In this document: positions 33,185 through 46,296 of the stretch, piece by piece
How the letters are laid out: each line of letters starts with the position of its first letter
How positions within the stretch are numbered: the stretch's first letter is position 1
From: Heligmosomoides polygyrus polygyrus
Lineage: Eukaryota; Nematoda; Chromadorea; Rhabditida; Heligmosomidae
Reading direction: 5' to 3'
Length of the DNA stretch: 64,000 bases
NCBI GenBank assembly: GCA_947396885.1
Contig: OX377204.1
Coordinates: 41,067,975 to 41,131,974 of the forward strand
Notes under the pieces: generated by a model
Told to the model about the DNA's origin: nothing
The model's database searches: none
What the model saw: the letters and a program-made list of their open reading frames with translations, nothing else
Made by a program: the position numbers and the translations under genes

Positions 33185-35724
33185 GACACCGAACCTCTGC
33201 CGAATAGCATCATTTCTGATGCGGTCCATGCGGGTGACTCCAGCCGTCCAGCGCAGCATCTTCGTCTCCATGACGCTGAGGCGCGTTTCAACTTCCTTAG
33301 TCGCAGGCCAACACTCAGCGCCGTACATCGCTACTGGCCGCACGACTGTTCTGTAGATCTTTGACTTTAGGTGCTCTGATATCTTCCCATCGCAGAGCAC
33401 ACCAGTCAGCGAACGCCACTTAGACCAAGCTGCACTCACGCGTGAGTTCAATTCAACCATCAGACCGCCGTTGGACGCTATTGATGATCCCAGGTATTTA
33501 AACACCGAAGTGCGTGCTCAGTACCGTTAATCGATGGAGCCGGACTCGCTTACGTCAGTCGTTAGGTACTCGGTCTTCTTGACGTTCAATTTGAGTCCGA
33601 ACATCACCAGGCGGTCGCACCAAGCTCGCACCTGCCGCTCGAGATCATCTTTATCTTCGCAAGCGAGCATCACGTCATCAGCATAGAGCAATGTCCATGG
33701 GACGGGCTTCTTTCTGAAGATCTCGCGTAATGGCATCCATGACGAGAACAAAGAGGAGTGGAGAAAGCGCAGAACCCTGGTGCACCCCAACAGAGATGGG
33801 AAACTCCTTAACTCCATTGAGGTTCCAGCTGCAGCTTGCACTCTACTCTTTGGGCAAGAGTAAAGCATCCGCACCCACTCTATGAGTTCCTCAGGTACGT
33901 TGTGTTGTCGCAAGGCGTACCATATAACCTCACGCGGTACGCGGTCGAAGGCCTTCTCCAAGTCGAGAAAGGCTATATGCACCGGCTTCTGTTTCTCGCG
34001 ATACTTCTCCACCAGGAGGCGGGCGGCGTGTATAGCATCAATGGTCCCACAACCAGACACAAAACCGCACTGGTTGTCGGAGAGCTTGACGATTTCACGA
34101 ATTCGTCTATCGAGGATTCGTTCGAAGATCTTCATGCTGTGCGAAAGCAAGCGAATCGGACGATAACTGGAGCAGTCTGCAGGACTGCCTTTCTTCTTCC
34201 AAATCGGAATCGTCATACTGTGGTGCCAACACTCCGGTACTTTCTTCTCCTTAACTACTGGATGAAGAATTCAGCCAACCACTCAGCAGGATACCAGAGC
34301 TTCGACTTCCAAACATCGGCTGCCAGATCATCCGGTCTTGTCGCCTTGCATGGCTTCATCTTCTTTAGAGCCGCTTCTGTTTCCTCCACGGTGATCTTGT
34401 GAACGGGACCGTGAACAGAACCCACAGAAGGGATGGCCGGGTGAGGAAATTCTATAGTGGAAATTTCCTCAAAGTAATCACGCCATCGCTTCAGCGCGTT
34501 TTTGCGGTCTGTCAGAAGATGCACGCTCTCATCATTGATGCCAAAGAACTTTTCAATATCTTCGGTTTGGCGATGGCGGGTCTTAGCAAGTCGGCACAAA
34601 TACCGCTCACCATCGCGCGACTCGAGCCTTTCGTTGACATCACTATAATGAGTGGCTTTCGCAACAGCCACGGCTTTCTTTGCAGCCTTCTTCGCCTTCT
34701 GATACTTCCGCCAGTTGTCGGCTGTTTTATCGTTGAGAAACACATGATAAAGCGATTTCTTCTCTATAACCTTCGCTTTCACATCGTCCGTCCACAGCCA
34801 TGTCTGCATGCCGACCTTGCGTCGTCCGGGCTTCGTTACGCCGAGTTCCAACCTTGCAGCTTGGCGTATCGCGTCGGTTGCTTTCTTCCAAGTTTCGTCG
34901 ACAGTCGTGACTGTCGGCAACCGTACGCGGGAAATCACAGCTGCTTCCTTCTCTTTCATTCGCCACCACTTGATTCTTGCAGCACCGCATCACTCAACCT
35001 GCTGCACCCTCGGAGGGGTGATTTTAAACGTGCAGACCAGCGGTCGATGCTGTGGGGCGACCGTCTCATACGGCACGATCTTCGCGTCTGTGACAATGCT
35101 TCGGTCGCGATCCTTGACAAGGACAAAGTCTATCTGAGACTTGGAGCTCCCACTATAGTATGAGAGTGGAGGTGGGAGTCGCGTTTTCGGAAAACGGTTT
35201 TCACAATGGTGATTCCGCATACTCAAGAATGCGATCACCATCGGCGTTACGAGACCCGTATCCGAAACCACCATGACAGCTGTACCCGTCCTTCGCAGCA
35301 CCTACGTGCCCATTAAGGTCACCAGTATGACATCTTTCGGCGGTACCTCTGCTGTCTTCTCATCAAGTAGGCTCCAGAACTCTTCCTTGGCTTGATCGGA
35401 GCAGCCACTCTGCGGAGCATACGCAGAGAAGAAGTGATAGAGTCGCTCCTTCGCGGCGACAACGATCTTCATCAGTCGATCGTCAAAGCGCTCGACACTT
35501 ACAATCGAGTCTCGGAAGAGTTCGGAGACGATTATTCCGACACCACTGATGGTCCTGGGACTTCCACATAGGATGGCCTTAAAGCGTCGTCCTATGTCCC
35601 TTGACTTGCGGCAGGACCATCTCGTCTCCTACACCGCACAGAGATCAACTCTTCTACGCTCCAGTGCTTCAACCAACTCGCACGAGCGGCCCGTCAACGT
35701 ACCCACATTCAGCGTTGCTATGCG
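33185..35724 (-). pseudogene. RTE endonuclease-reverse transcriptase, degraded
   Basis: Read right to left. The endonuclease opens near 35724 with TLNVGTLTGR, then ETRW (preceded by a stop where Gln is expected), an intact DFVLVKDRD and the QHRPL motif near 35060. The GDLNG site is disrupted. A linker region (34959-34255) follows, then the reverse transcriptase (34216-33527) with SYRPI, AFLDLEKAFDR, an EFPISVG..QGS segment in a shifted frame, and the catalytic YADD at about 33680. The C-terminal part (33505-33185) reads FKYLGS and continues beyond the hAT insertion at 29773-30039. At least four frame changes are visible. Endonuclease order and the YADD box fix it as an APE-type non-LTR element; linker and tail motifs fit the RTE clade. 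Confidence 0.88.
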
Positions 35725-36047
35725 GGTCCTGCTTACGTTACGGGACTTTCGGACTAGCTCAGTTGCCCCCCCCCCCGATGCCGTCCTCGCATCAGGGAGC
35801 CTCGCATACTTCTCACACTCGCCGGTCTCTGCGAGTGCGCGTCGGCTCCCGCGGACGCCGTATCACAATCTCGAAAGATATGACTTATCGTACACCATGT
35901 GATGTGACATGGGTCTTCGTAGGCCGGCCTTTCACAAGGGCCTGTCGCCTGCATTCGAGTGTCCGTGCTTAGCTTAGCTCACAAAGCGAGCAGTTTCCAG
36001 TGGCATCACGTGGAGGAACGGACATCGCCACCACTTAGCCGCATATC

Positions 36048-37924
36048 ATTTGCAATATTCCTATACCAGCAAGGTATTATCGTCAGCTTCAGAAGAAGCG
36101 GCACAACTATTATACGATAGGATAGTAGAATGGCACTTCGGCTAGATTTACTAGGCCGGTGGGAATGGTGTGTGCATAAGTCTTCCCCAAAGCGTACATA
36201 GATGTAGGAATAGTTGTCGTTTCAATGAATATGTGCTATAAATAGCTTAAGTTCAGGGAATCGCATGCTGAACCCCTCCCTCTTGTTCACTAGGAGTGCA
36301 TGTGTGGTGGATGGTATTGAACACAAACGCGAGTGATCCTTAGGTGGCAGAAGTGTATGATTAACTTGATGGTGAGTTGCATGCAAATTCCGTAGGCGTT
36401 CAACAGTGACTAACACACTAGAAAGCAGCTGCCTTCGGGATCAAGATCACTACAGCAATCGGCTGTATGTGGCTATTAGCATCAAAGAAAGCGATAGATT
36501 GGCGGAGCAATGAAGGTGACGAAGTACGGCGCTCGGCTTCCGTGTTTCTGTTTGAGAAGTGTTGCTCAATCGCTCGTCCGAAATACGTCACTTTTGATGC
36601 AGACAGTGGATGCGCAACGCAAAGTTCTCACGACAAATCGGAGACATCTGAGGATTGAGCTCTACCAGATAAACGCTGCACGCGCGAGCGATTAATAACC
36701 AAGTGTAAGGGGGATTAGAGGCGCTGTGTGACCCGGGCATGTCGTCGGCTGACAATAGCCGAAATCGCCATAGCAACAGGCTGACAACACGCTTGCGTAA
36801 CGAAGATTAGCCGCCGACTTCTCCTTGCTCCCGCCGACGCCGACCACTGGGCTCAAACCTCAGTCGTCTTTCAACAAAGCTCGCCGTGGAGACGTGTAAA
36901 AGCCAGCTCTCTTCGTCTCGCTCCATCGCGTCCCTCCCAGGCACCCCTAAAACGTGGCTTCTTTCCACTTTTTCAACATTGAAAAGCTCGTAAAAGCCTA
37001 ACGCTCTCAAAATCTCCGTTGGCTAATTAGGCTGTTAGGCATCACATGCTTTAGGTTTCCCTGTAACCCAACACATTCATCACTGACTCTACAAACGTTC
37101 TGCAATTTATCAACTTTATTTTCCAGTTGCCGGATCCCATCCACACACACCGTCATTGGCGACTAAATATCTTTTCAATAGAAAGAACCCCTTGTTTACA
37201 GTTATCTACACAGAGGACACAGGTCAGATCAGAACTATATTCTTAAGTCTATGTCGCACCGTATTCTGGCTAAATTTATTTATGAAGTAAAATGTGTTTC
37301 TTACCCTTATCTAGGAAGGTGAGCAGTTCATCAAAATAACGCGTTTTGAGCGATACTGGGAGTCACACATTGTAGATCTCGCTTGCCAATTTTAGTGACC
37401 ATTCAAAAGCTTTTGGGGTTTGGTTAAGCAGCAGTGGCTTGACAGGAACCAAACGAGTTGCTCATGGTGCCCTACTCCTCGCATTAGGAGGGTGGGAAGC
37501 GAGTGGAAAGCAAAGGTAACCTTGTAAATGTACTATATAAAGTGTGCTAAAAGAGTAATCAAGAAAAAGAAAGGTCGCAGTGGCAACGGAGGGTAAAGCC
37601 AACTCGACGACGAGAACAGCGAACAGAAGGTTAAGTCACCAATTTCCTAGTGCCTGCTAGCAGGGGAGATTGTGAGACACACACTAGCCCAATCTATGAT
37701 GGAAATGTTGTGTTCCTACTGTATTCACTTGGGGGAAGGGAGGGGAGGGGAGGGGAGGGGAGGGGGAGAGTGGTGAAGTCCAAAGGCTGGTTAATAGATT
37801 GTCAAGATTGACCAAGCTTTCTCTCACAGGCACAACCGCCAATGGCTCCGAAGGGAGCTACCGGTAGTAGCTTCAATTTACCACTTGAGAGAGGTACCGT
37901 TAAACATGTTGTTACCATTTGTAG
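36048..37924. other. Intergenic; no gene identified
   Basis: Starts right after the RTE target duplication. A short plus-strand frame at 36738 (MSSADNSRNRHSNRLTTRLR) ends at a possible GTAACG donor and could be a first exon, but no following exon is seen. 36807-37010 has a Ser/Arg-rich frame on both strands. A G-rich tract lies at 37731-37770. Confidence 0.3.
37731..37770 (+). repeat. GGGGA tandem tract
   Basis: Eight or so GGGGA units in a row with G-run spacing suited to G-quadruplex formation on the plus strand. Confidence 0.9.
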
Positions 37925-38175
37925 GCACATTTGGCCGCAGTAGAAGGAGGTGCCGGCTGTCGTGTGAACCCTGGATGAGCGCTCTTCGTTCGAATCCCGT
38001 CCAGGTTAACCAACCATTCCATTCCTATGGGGTCTGCAAATTGGCAGCAGATTTGTTTGGGAGGGATAAAACACTGTCTATGGAGGCCACAGCAAGTCTC
38101 GTTATAGTTCAACTACGCATTTAAAGTGCCTCCACGATATTCTACATGTAGAGTGTGTGGCACATCCCGCAATAC
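37925..38175 (+). repeat. tRNA-derived SINE, copy 3
   Basis: Plus-strand copy. The head GGCCGCAGTAGAAGGAGG (about 37931) is followed by CGTTCGAATCCCGTCC near 37989, a near-perfect tRNA B box, then body motifs shared with the copy at 46297: ATTTGTTTGGGAGGGATAAA, GGCCACAGCAAGTC, GTGTGGCACATCCC. The A-box region is diverged and there is no acceptor stem, so it is not a tRNA gene. Confidence 0.7.
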
Positions 38176-39265
38176 GCAATATCTAACGATGACCTTTGAT
38201 TTCCTTTATTTGTGAGCCTTCGAATGGAAGCAAGTAAACCCATCTCTAAATATATGTCAGTAATCACAAGGAAGATGTTCGTCCTAAATCGCCAACTAGG
38301 TGCAGTCACAGGTTGGTGACTTCCCAAACTGTTCTTCCTTGGTATATACCGGCTATGTCGAACACCTTCGGGTGATTCTGTAGCAAATTCTGAGATACAA
38401 AATATGTGCAAAGGAATACGGATAAGCTTTGTGAATTCTTTGAAACTCACGATTTAGTTAAAGGTGAGACGGAAAAAATTCTTTGAAAACCTGGAGACGT
38501 AGCGTTGAGTTACTTAAATGATGTGGTGGAGTTTACTTGCAGTTATTGGCAGAAAACACCGATTTTCTAAGCCAGAGGCGAAGAAAAATTGAGTCAAGAC
38601 GAGCAATAAATGTAAGGAGCAAACTGCAATAAGGCAGCCATCCTTCAGTTATAAATGTCTCCACACTGTTGCGGGTGACAGTGTAGAGGGCTACCCCCGC
38701 TTGTGGCGAGTTGCTTCTAATTTTGACCACAACCAACCATCGTGGCAATACGAGGGAATTCGAAGACTAACCATGAGATGCGGCAGCAGAATACTCAATG
38801 CTGTCCTACCCGCACGCTTTGAAGTTGTTCTGCCTTCAATCTTCATGCAAATATATCGTGAAAATGTGATGACGGTGTCGATATGCCTTAGTGTGACAAC
38901 ACGAATCGGTGCTGAAGTGCGATCCGAGCAGGAACGCCATCGTAAGACGAGGACTGTACACTTCTATTACAGCCACACAGACGATTGATGTCAGTAAAGG
39001 CACAATTCACAAAATGGGTTCAGATAGTATTCCCACTTGTATTTCGGGAAAACGGCGATATACTAAATTACGAAAACTATGTATGTCAACCGTTAGAATG
39101 GGATGCTTCCAATGACAAAAATAATCTGTGTTGGATATTGTAAATAATTCCAGACCGTACACGATTTCTCTACTTTGCTGCAGATTTCTTTACAAGCTAG
39201 GTAGCTTCGCTAAGGTTTTTCGAAGAAAGGCAAACACATGAAGAGCACACGAAAACGGAATTCTG
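38176..39265. other. Intergenic; nothing recognised
   Basis: Only short overlapping frames, none with splice signals or known motifs. AT-rich. Confidence 0.4.
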
Positions 39266-42200
39266 CAATACCGCTCGCGCCGCACGGTCAAAAGTGGGAT
39301 TTGCGACGCCACTATAGCATCGCAAAGCGTCGCATGCTCATAACTCCTTCAGTTTTAGTTTTTTTAATGTTGGTACCATTTGATTTGGCTCTTCGAGATC
39401 TACACAAATCTGTATGAAACTTTACCCGAACACCCACATTTTCGCAGTGGGTGACCCAAAAATGACTGGAGCGGGCTTTTGCGATTAGAGCAGCTTATTT
39501 TCCCAGAACATGCGTGCTTTCGGAGTATCTCAAGCACGGTGTACGTTGCCAGTGCGCTGTCATAAAAGGAATGCTCCGAGAGTGCGCCGTGCACAATGTA
39601 CACAGAATCGAAGCTATCAATCGAGTGGGCGAGCGCATGTCCACTGCGCTTCTATCTTCTCTTGCTGGGAAATGCGAAACCCTCAAAACTATTTCGGCCG
39701 TTTGGAGATAGTTATGAGACATTTCCAGCCATCCCACTCAGGATTAGCACCAATCTGTTCCAGCGAAACTTTGGTGTGCGCCGTGCGTACAGAGAAGAAT
39801 CTTTCAATCGGGGATGGGGGGGGGGACAGCTTGTAGACTGAGCGTTTGGGGAGTTTCATGAAAAATCTGCCTCCGCTCTAGTCAGAATTGCTCTAAGACT
39901 GTCCAGCTAACCTTTGGAGTGCGCCGTGTACAATGCATATACAATCGAGCCTATCATTCCAATGGGAGGGACAGCTTGTAGAATGAACGTTTGGAGAATG
40001 TTTTGAGAAATTTCCAGCCGTGCTCCTTAGGATTTGCCCGAATTTTTCCAGCAAGCCTTTGAAGTGCGCCGTGAACAATGCATATTGAACCGAACCTATC
40101 AATCGAGTGGGACGACCGCTCGCAAATTGCACGCGGGCCTGTTCGGAGCACAGTAACTCTGTTCAGTTCGAATCGTTTTGGCTGCAACTTGTGGGTCCTG
40201 TAGGCAGTAAAACGGTATAGTAGTACACTGAAATAAATGTGAAATAAATGGTGTAGCTTAGGAGGGGGAAATGCTACTGGGGTTCGAAAATGCAGGTGAG
40301 GCTTATGTGACGCATTTTTTTCCGATTTCGGTGGACCACTGCGAGAAGACGCGGCGAGCTAACGGTATTAAAACGCGCATGCGAACAGAACGCTTAAGGT
40401 ACTTTACAATGACATGCTCAGAACTTCTCAGCTGCCTAAACTGATTAGCCCCATCTGCCGATTTAGGGCGGCGGACTTAGCGGTTAAAGTTTACTGCCCT
40501 CTAAGTCGCCCACATTTGGGTTTTCGACACTCGCAATAACACCGTTTTGTTCATAACGAAAAGCTCTATCGAATGGTATCAATCTTGACTAATTTCGAAA
40601 AAATCAATTTTTTGACAATATCCCATCGAGGACATAGGCGCTCCAGGCCGAGCTGCGCGGACGATGACGTCATCGAACACCGATCTTTTCGAAATTGGCC
40701 TAATCTCCTCGTACAAACTTCGACCAAAATCATCTAGGGGTTATTTAGAGCGCTGATACGGATCCGACGTCCGTTTTTGGAAATACTCCGACTTCAGTAG
40801 GTTTTGGAATTTCTTCTGGATAATCAAGGGTGGTCGAGTCAGCATCATCGATTTCGCTCAAAATTCGTATAGGGGCGAGGACCTATTCGGGATGCCGCAC
40901 ACGATGCCGAAGTCCATTTGGCCGATTATGGCACGAGACCATCCATAGCAATAACTGAGAGTGATCGATGATCCTGATCCGACCACCTCAAGCGCGAAGT
41001 AACCTACTGAAATCTTCGCAATTTTCAAAAACGGATGTTGGATTCGTAATCAGAGCCCAAAATAACCCCTGGATGATTTTGAACGAGAAAATTTGGACAA
41101 TTTCGAAAATATCGATTTTCGTCCGCGAAGGCTCGGCCCACGTCCTCGATGGGAAATCGTCAAAAAATCGCTTTTTCCAGAATTGGTCGAGAGTGACACC
41201 AATCGATAGAGCTTTTCGTGCTGAAGGAAACGGTACCATTGCGAGTGACGAAAGCTCAAATCTGTGCGAGTAAGAGCGCAAGAAACTCTAACCGCTATCT
41301 TCTGCCGCTTTAAAATGGCGGCTGAAGCTAAGGCTATTAAGGCGGCAGAGAAGTTGCGAGCATGTGGTCTTAAAGCACATTAAGTGTTCTGCTCGTCGGC
41401 GCAGTTGTAGGCCATTAGCTCTCCGCGTCTTCCCGCAGGGGTGGACTGAATTTGGAAAAAATCGTTCCACACAAGGCTAACCTGCATTTTCACACCGCTG
41501 CCTTGTTGTCCAATCATAAGCTACATTGCTGTTTTTTTGCGCGCTTCTAGATAATTTTTCTGCCTACAAAACTTGCAAGCTGCGTCAGGAAAAGCTAACA
41601 CATGACAGAGTTATCGCGCTCAGAACACACACTACCATTTTTGATGACGTCATCAATCGTCTGTCTTCGGCCATCTGTCCATCGGCCTCGAGCGGCCTCG
41701 TCCTCGGTGCGAAACTGTCAAAAAATCGCTATTTTCAAAATCGGTCGAAATTGATGCCGTTCGATAACGCTTTTCATGCTGAACAGAACGGTACCATTGC
41801 GAATGACGAAAGCTCAAATCTGGGCGAGTAAGAGCGCAAGAAACTCTAAACGCTGTCTTCAGCCGCTTTAAAATGGCAGCTGAGGCTAAGGCTCTCTAGG
41901 CAGCGGAGGAGTTCTGAGCACATCATCGTAGAGCACATTAAGCGCTCCGTTAGCATACGCATTTGAAGGCGTTAGCTCGCCGCGTGTTCCCGCAGTGGTC
42001 CACCGAAATCGGAAAAAAAATGCGTAACACAAGCCTCACCTGCATACTTGCACCTCTGCAATATTGCCGATTCCTAAGCTACATCATTCTGCTTCAGTGT
42101 GCTGCTAGACCGTCTTACTGCCTACAAGACCCGCGAGTTGCAGCCGAAACGATTTGAGCTTTACCGAGTTATTGCGCTACGAACTCGCTCCGCGCGTGCA

Positions 42201-42871
42201 GCTGCGAGCGGTCATCCCACTCGATTGATAGGTTCTATTCTGTATGCTTTGTTCACGGCGTACTCTGTAGTCTTGCCGAGACAGAGTAAAGCAATTCCTG
42301 AGAAGGGCGGGCCGAAATTTCTAACTTACTCTAATTTCAAACGGTTCTATCGTATATGCATTGTGCACGGCGCACTCTCCCTTTTCGCTTCATAAAACCT
42401 CTTCATTTGTATAAGCTGCTGTAAGTGTGTCCACTAAAGCACATATAGAGGGTAAGCTTTGCTGTTTAGCACTACATTTGAGCCGCTGCCGCCCATTCAA
42501 TTGATAGGTTCGATCACGCTATATGCATTGTGCACGGCGCACTCTCGGAGCATTCCAGGTATGGCAGAGCACTGACAACGCACGCCGTGCTTGAGATACT
42601 CCGAAAATAGTACGTCACATGCACGTTCTGGAAAATAAGGTGCTCCAATCGCAAAAGCGTGCTGCGGTTATTTTTTAGGCCACCCACGGCGAAAACGCGG
42701 AGGTCTGGTAAAGTTTTATACACGATTGTGTAGACCTCGAGAAGACGAATCGAATGGTGCCAACAGTTTTTTAAATAGCTCAAAATTGAAGAAGTTACGA
42801 GCATGCGACTGTTTGCGACGGAATTTTCCGTCGCAAACCGTCTTTCTGACCGCGCGACGCGGGCGGTATTG
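39266..42871. mobile_element. Older, diverged copy of the palindromic element (3.6 kb)
   Basis: Ends CAATACCGCTCGCGCCGC at 39266 and the complement of CAATACCGCCCGCGTCGC at 42871 match the 12928-15622 element. Arms (about 39266-40850 and 40965-42871) are clearly inverted relatives but much more diverged than in block A, and internal segments have been gained or repeated. The inner hairpin is degraded on the left (39299-39335) and intact on the right (42806-42842). The arm subrepeats occur near 39600, 39950, 40085, 42215 and 42495. Frames at 40968-41273 and 41526-41831 encode the family's 70-codon peptide. A G run lies at 39817-39833. Confidence 0.65.
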
Positions 42872-45779
42872 TATTTCAAGCCGTTGAGAAGCATTGGCTG
42901 CATTTGGTGGGCAGTGTAAGTTATCACCTATACGCCTTTGTTGCTGTGATGGTGCCATTTACTGACGTTTGCTGCGTGTGTTTGTAACTTCTAGTCCTAA
43001 CTCGCGTCTGCCTTTTAATAAGCATAAATCTACGCATAAACACAGTTATACTCCAGTGGCTTTCTGATGGAAACCCCTCAATACCGCAACGAACATCGCA
43101 GAAATGTAAGAGGATGATGTGCACAGAGGTGTATTCAGATAGGCGGTACATCGATCCGAATTACAGCGTTCAGACGAGAGGACCGTGTTGGACTGCGTAT
43201 GAGTATGAAGGTAAATCGATTGCGGACGGAGTTCGAGCAGCGGGTGCGCGAGAACTCAAGTGTCATTATTAGTTCCACACGTTCGCTGACAGTCCACTGA
43301 ACGGCCACAGTGAAGACGTTAAGTGGCCGCAGCTCGGCAGAAGTGGCCACACCGGGAGGATCCCGTTGAGGCTGAAGCGAAAGCGGTTCGCCGCAGATTT
43401 CGGATAGACCTCAGCACAGTCAGCAACATCTGAGGGAGGCAAGGCCAGTTCTCTTCATCGAAGATGTGAGGTGGACACATGGGCTGACCTGAGCAGTGCC
43501 TATAGAAAGGTGACAAGTGCGGCTGTCCGTGAAGGAAACGGTTGCGATAGGGATCGCTCACGCAGGCGGCACCCGCTGACGGATACGGGGATCATTTGAC
43601 GGAGGTCGTCGGGGTCCTCTTCCTATGTCCAACACTGTACATCCGGCAGGGAAGACCCCAGAACAACATAGTGAACTTACAATGCTGCACATCACAGGCA
43701 ACACACATTGCAGAACACCTGCACTTAAGGCCAAACTAAAATCGAATCAATCCCTTATATCGAATGCGTTACTGATGAAAAAACACGAAAAAGTCCATTG
43801 ATGACGGCACTGCAACAACGGACGTTGGAGCTAAATCAAGTATAGCATTGTGGAATGAATACTAAGAAATGCGATGTTTCCAAAGGTTTGTATGCAATCT
43901 CAGATACGGGGCAGCTGGAAATTTTAGACTTCCGCCGTATTTGTCCCGATTTTCTGAACCGACGGTTATAAGCCACCAATTCCGCACCGTTTCTCACATT
44001 GTTTCCAACCGACCATAAACTCAGAAACTGATTGATGTTAAAATTTAATAAAAGAACCACAAGCCTAATATATCCAATGACATCTGCATCAAGCAAGAGA
44101 GAATTTCGTATCTTCGATGGCTTTGAGCTGTGGGCTTCGATGAACTAAACTGAGGAGAATAGTGTGAAGTCCGAATTGAATGCGTCTCGACAGCTGACGG
44201 GAAAACGCACTTTTGAGCATAGATTTGTGGGTTTCCACAGCCTTCAAAAACCTTTTGTTCCTACACATATCCGAAAAAATTATGTGTAGTCTCAGATAAG
44301 ATGGAGAATGGAAAACGACAAAGGAACCATCAACGAAACAGGACTGAGTGAGCCGATGCGAGTGTGCACTTGCGTACTCAGTCAAACAGTCCGTCATAGA
44401 GGACGGCGAAACCAGAAGCGTCTATGAAATCGTCCACTTCCACTGTGAGCGATGAATAGGAAGCAGACGAGATCAAGCAAACACTTTCAGGCTAGTGGAA
44501 TCGTGTCGACATCGATGTTATCGCGAAGTTTCCTCAAAGTGGGATCGAGCGGTTGCACTCGCTAACAAGGCACAGTGAAAGCTCGTTTAATTACAGTGTG
44601 CCTGGTCTAGTATCAGGTTTCGAATGAGGCAAAGGAAAGCCAGAAAATGGAAGGGAAATTTTACGGTAAGCACTTGTTAATTGGAAACATTTTTTCAATA
44701 GGACGCAAGGACTCTAGACAACAATCAGTTTTTTCTTGCAGTAGGATTTGGAGATTCTTTCCGGCTATAGAAACCTAGATAGCATCAAGATCAGGAGCGT
44801 CCTGTGTTCACGTCATTTAAGAGACGCGGTATATTTGTCCAAATTCCGCGTCACTTCAAGTTTGTCCCTCAAATGCTGATCGTGTGTTGAAATGTTTTCG
44901 AAGAGACGCAGTTTAGTATTGCGTAGAAGAAGTCTGAAACAGCCACAGCGACTCCGGAGGGCAGGTGATGAGGATTGACTGTGTTGGTGTTAGTGGAGTG
45001 CACGGCGACAGAATATTCAAATGACTGCGGCGCCGGTGAGTAACCTTGGAACCGCGCACCTCAATCGCATTTTCCGCTAGGCGCATCGCCGGAATGAAAG
45101 TCCAAGTACGCAGTGAAAATTTGAGGTAATTAACGGACCGGCGTCCCGGATTTGGGTCAGGACTCTGCGACATCACAAATGTTGGCTGATGAAGCACGAA
45201 TGCCTCGAGAGGTGAGGGATCGCGCGAATGAGGTCGGGCTGCAGAACTTGCGTTAAAATTCTCCAGTAGTTGAGTTCTTCATATGCTTAGCGACGGATGC
45301 TTAATTATTGCGTTTTTTGACTGACTGCATGACTTTTTCCTATCTTTAGAACAGCCTAAAGTTTTGCCGCTTGCTTGTTAAGAAATGGCTGTTCGTCCTA
45401 TTGTACATATACGTACATCGGAGCCATATTGTCCTACCGGCTAAGTTCTGACTCCGGGAGAAACACTATCCCCAAAACTCTTGGACCGTTCAGGCAAATG
45501 GTGCTTACCATCGCAAAATGGTCAAGACATTTTGGCTTTTAAGTTGCTGTGTCGGAAAATGAAGGGTAATTAAGCAATGTTCTAGGGAATTTTTAAGCGT
45601 AATCGGAGAAATGCTGGATTTAGACAACAAATGCTATTAAAATTATGGGTAAGCAATAATAGTGCATATTCCACTTTCAAAAAATAGCATTTATACACAC
45701 CTTGCAGCTACTGAAGCATCATTGTGCCAGGTAGAAAATGAACACAAACAGAACAATGTGCTTCAAGCGCAGCACGCAC
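42872..45779. other. Intergenic; unassigned open frames
   Basis: A plus-strand frame near 43000-43270 is open for about 95 codons with an acceptor-like CTCCAG near 43050 and a GTAAAT donor near 43213, but it matches nothing known. Minus-strand frames at 43135-43561 and 43836-44397 are also open. None can be called a gene from sequence alone. Confidence 0.25.
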
Positions 45780-45966
45780 TGAAGCGACCTTGTTTTCTTT
45801 GGTGGAACACTATCTACAGTTGAAAGAGCTTCAAACTCTTTCCTAGTTTTTAGTAATTTCTGTGTCTTGAATGTCTACTGTTGACTTTGTTTGAGTTATG
45901 AGTTTTGCTTACTGTTCGTTGATGTAATAGCGTGCCTTTCGGCGCCTAAATAAATAAATAAATAAA
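45780..45966 (+). repeat. Possible LINE 3' terminus with (AAAT)n tail
   Basis: A short GC stem (GCGTGCC-TTT-CGGCGC, about 45930-45945) stands directly before an (AAAT)n tail at 45947-45966. The layout matches the CR1-like 3' end at 11187-11223 and a similar site at 54408-54445 (TCGCTT...AAGCGA then AAATAAAT). No coding sequence remains. Confidence 0.4.
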
Positions 45967-46296
45967 CAGTCGACTCTTTGGTGGACATTGTGCGCAGTTG
46001 CTGAAGCTCATGAATAAGAGGAAGTTCGAGGCCACTTATTGTAAATGAAGCTGGAATAGTTAGCGCTCGAGCAGTAATATAGACCACTACGTTTTTCACC
46101 TAAAGTCAACACCATGAATGTGAGTACTGTTGCCACGCAGCCACGAGGCACAAGTGATGTTGCCGTGCCTTCTATCTTCACTGCTCTGGTTAACATGCTG
46201 CAACATCGGTTTTGATGTCGAACGTGAGATTGTGGTGCTCCTGCTGGCTTTACTGAAGTTGGATTCTAGTTTTTCTCCCACTCTGAACTAGCTCAA

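Larger units (their letters stand above)
29760..36032 (-). mobile_element. Full-length RTE-clade LINE, copy 1 (interrupted)
   Basis: Both ends are flanked by the 15-bp target duplication ACTTAGCCGCATATC (29745-29759 and 36033-36047). The 5' end is at 36032, the 3' end with a GAA-rich tail at 29760. Without the 3137-bp hAT insertion and its duplicated 8 bp the element is about 3.1 kb, the usual RTE size. It contains a 5' region with a run of C (35766-35778, plus strand), an endonuclease, a reverse transcriptase and the RTE-type basic C terminus. Several frameshifts and at least one stop show it is inactive. The antisense frames of up to 254 codons inside it are shadows. Confidence 0.9.

Noticed and set aside
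34399..35163. 254-codon plus-strand open frame
   Set aside because: It lies antisense to the RTE endonuclease and linker on the minus strand and matches no protein pattern; it is a shadow. The same holds for 33836-34402.
37960..38010. Possible tRNA gene, because of a strong B box
   Set aside because: No acceptor or anticodon stem can be paired and the sequence continues into a body shared with other SINE copies.
39266..42871. 8-bp target duplication for the palindromic family
   Set aside because: Flanks of both the 12928 and 39266 copies were compared at several trial boundaries; no duplication matched, so none is claimed.
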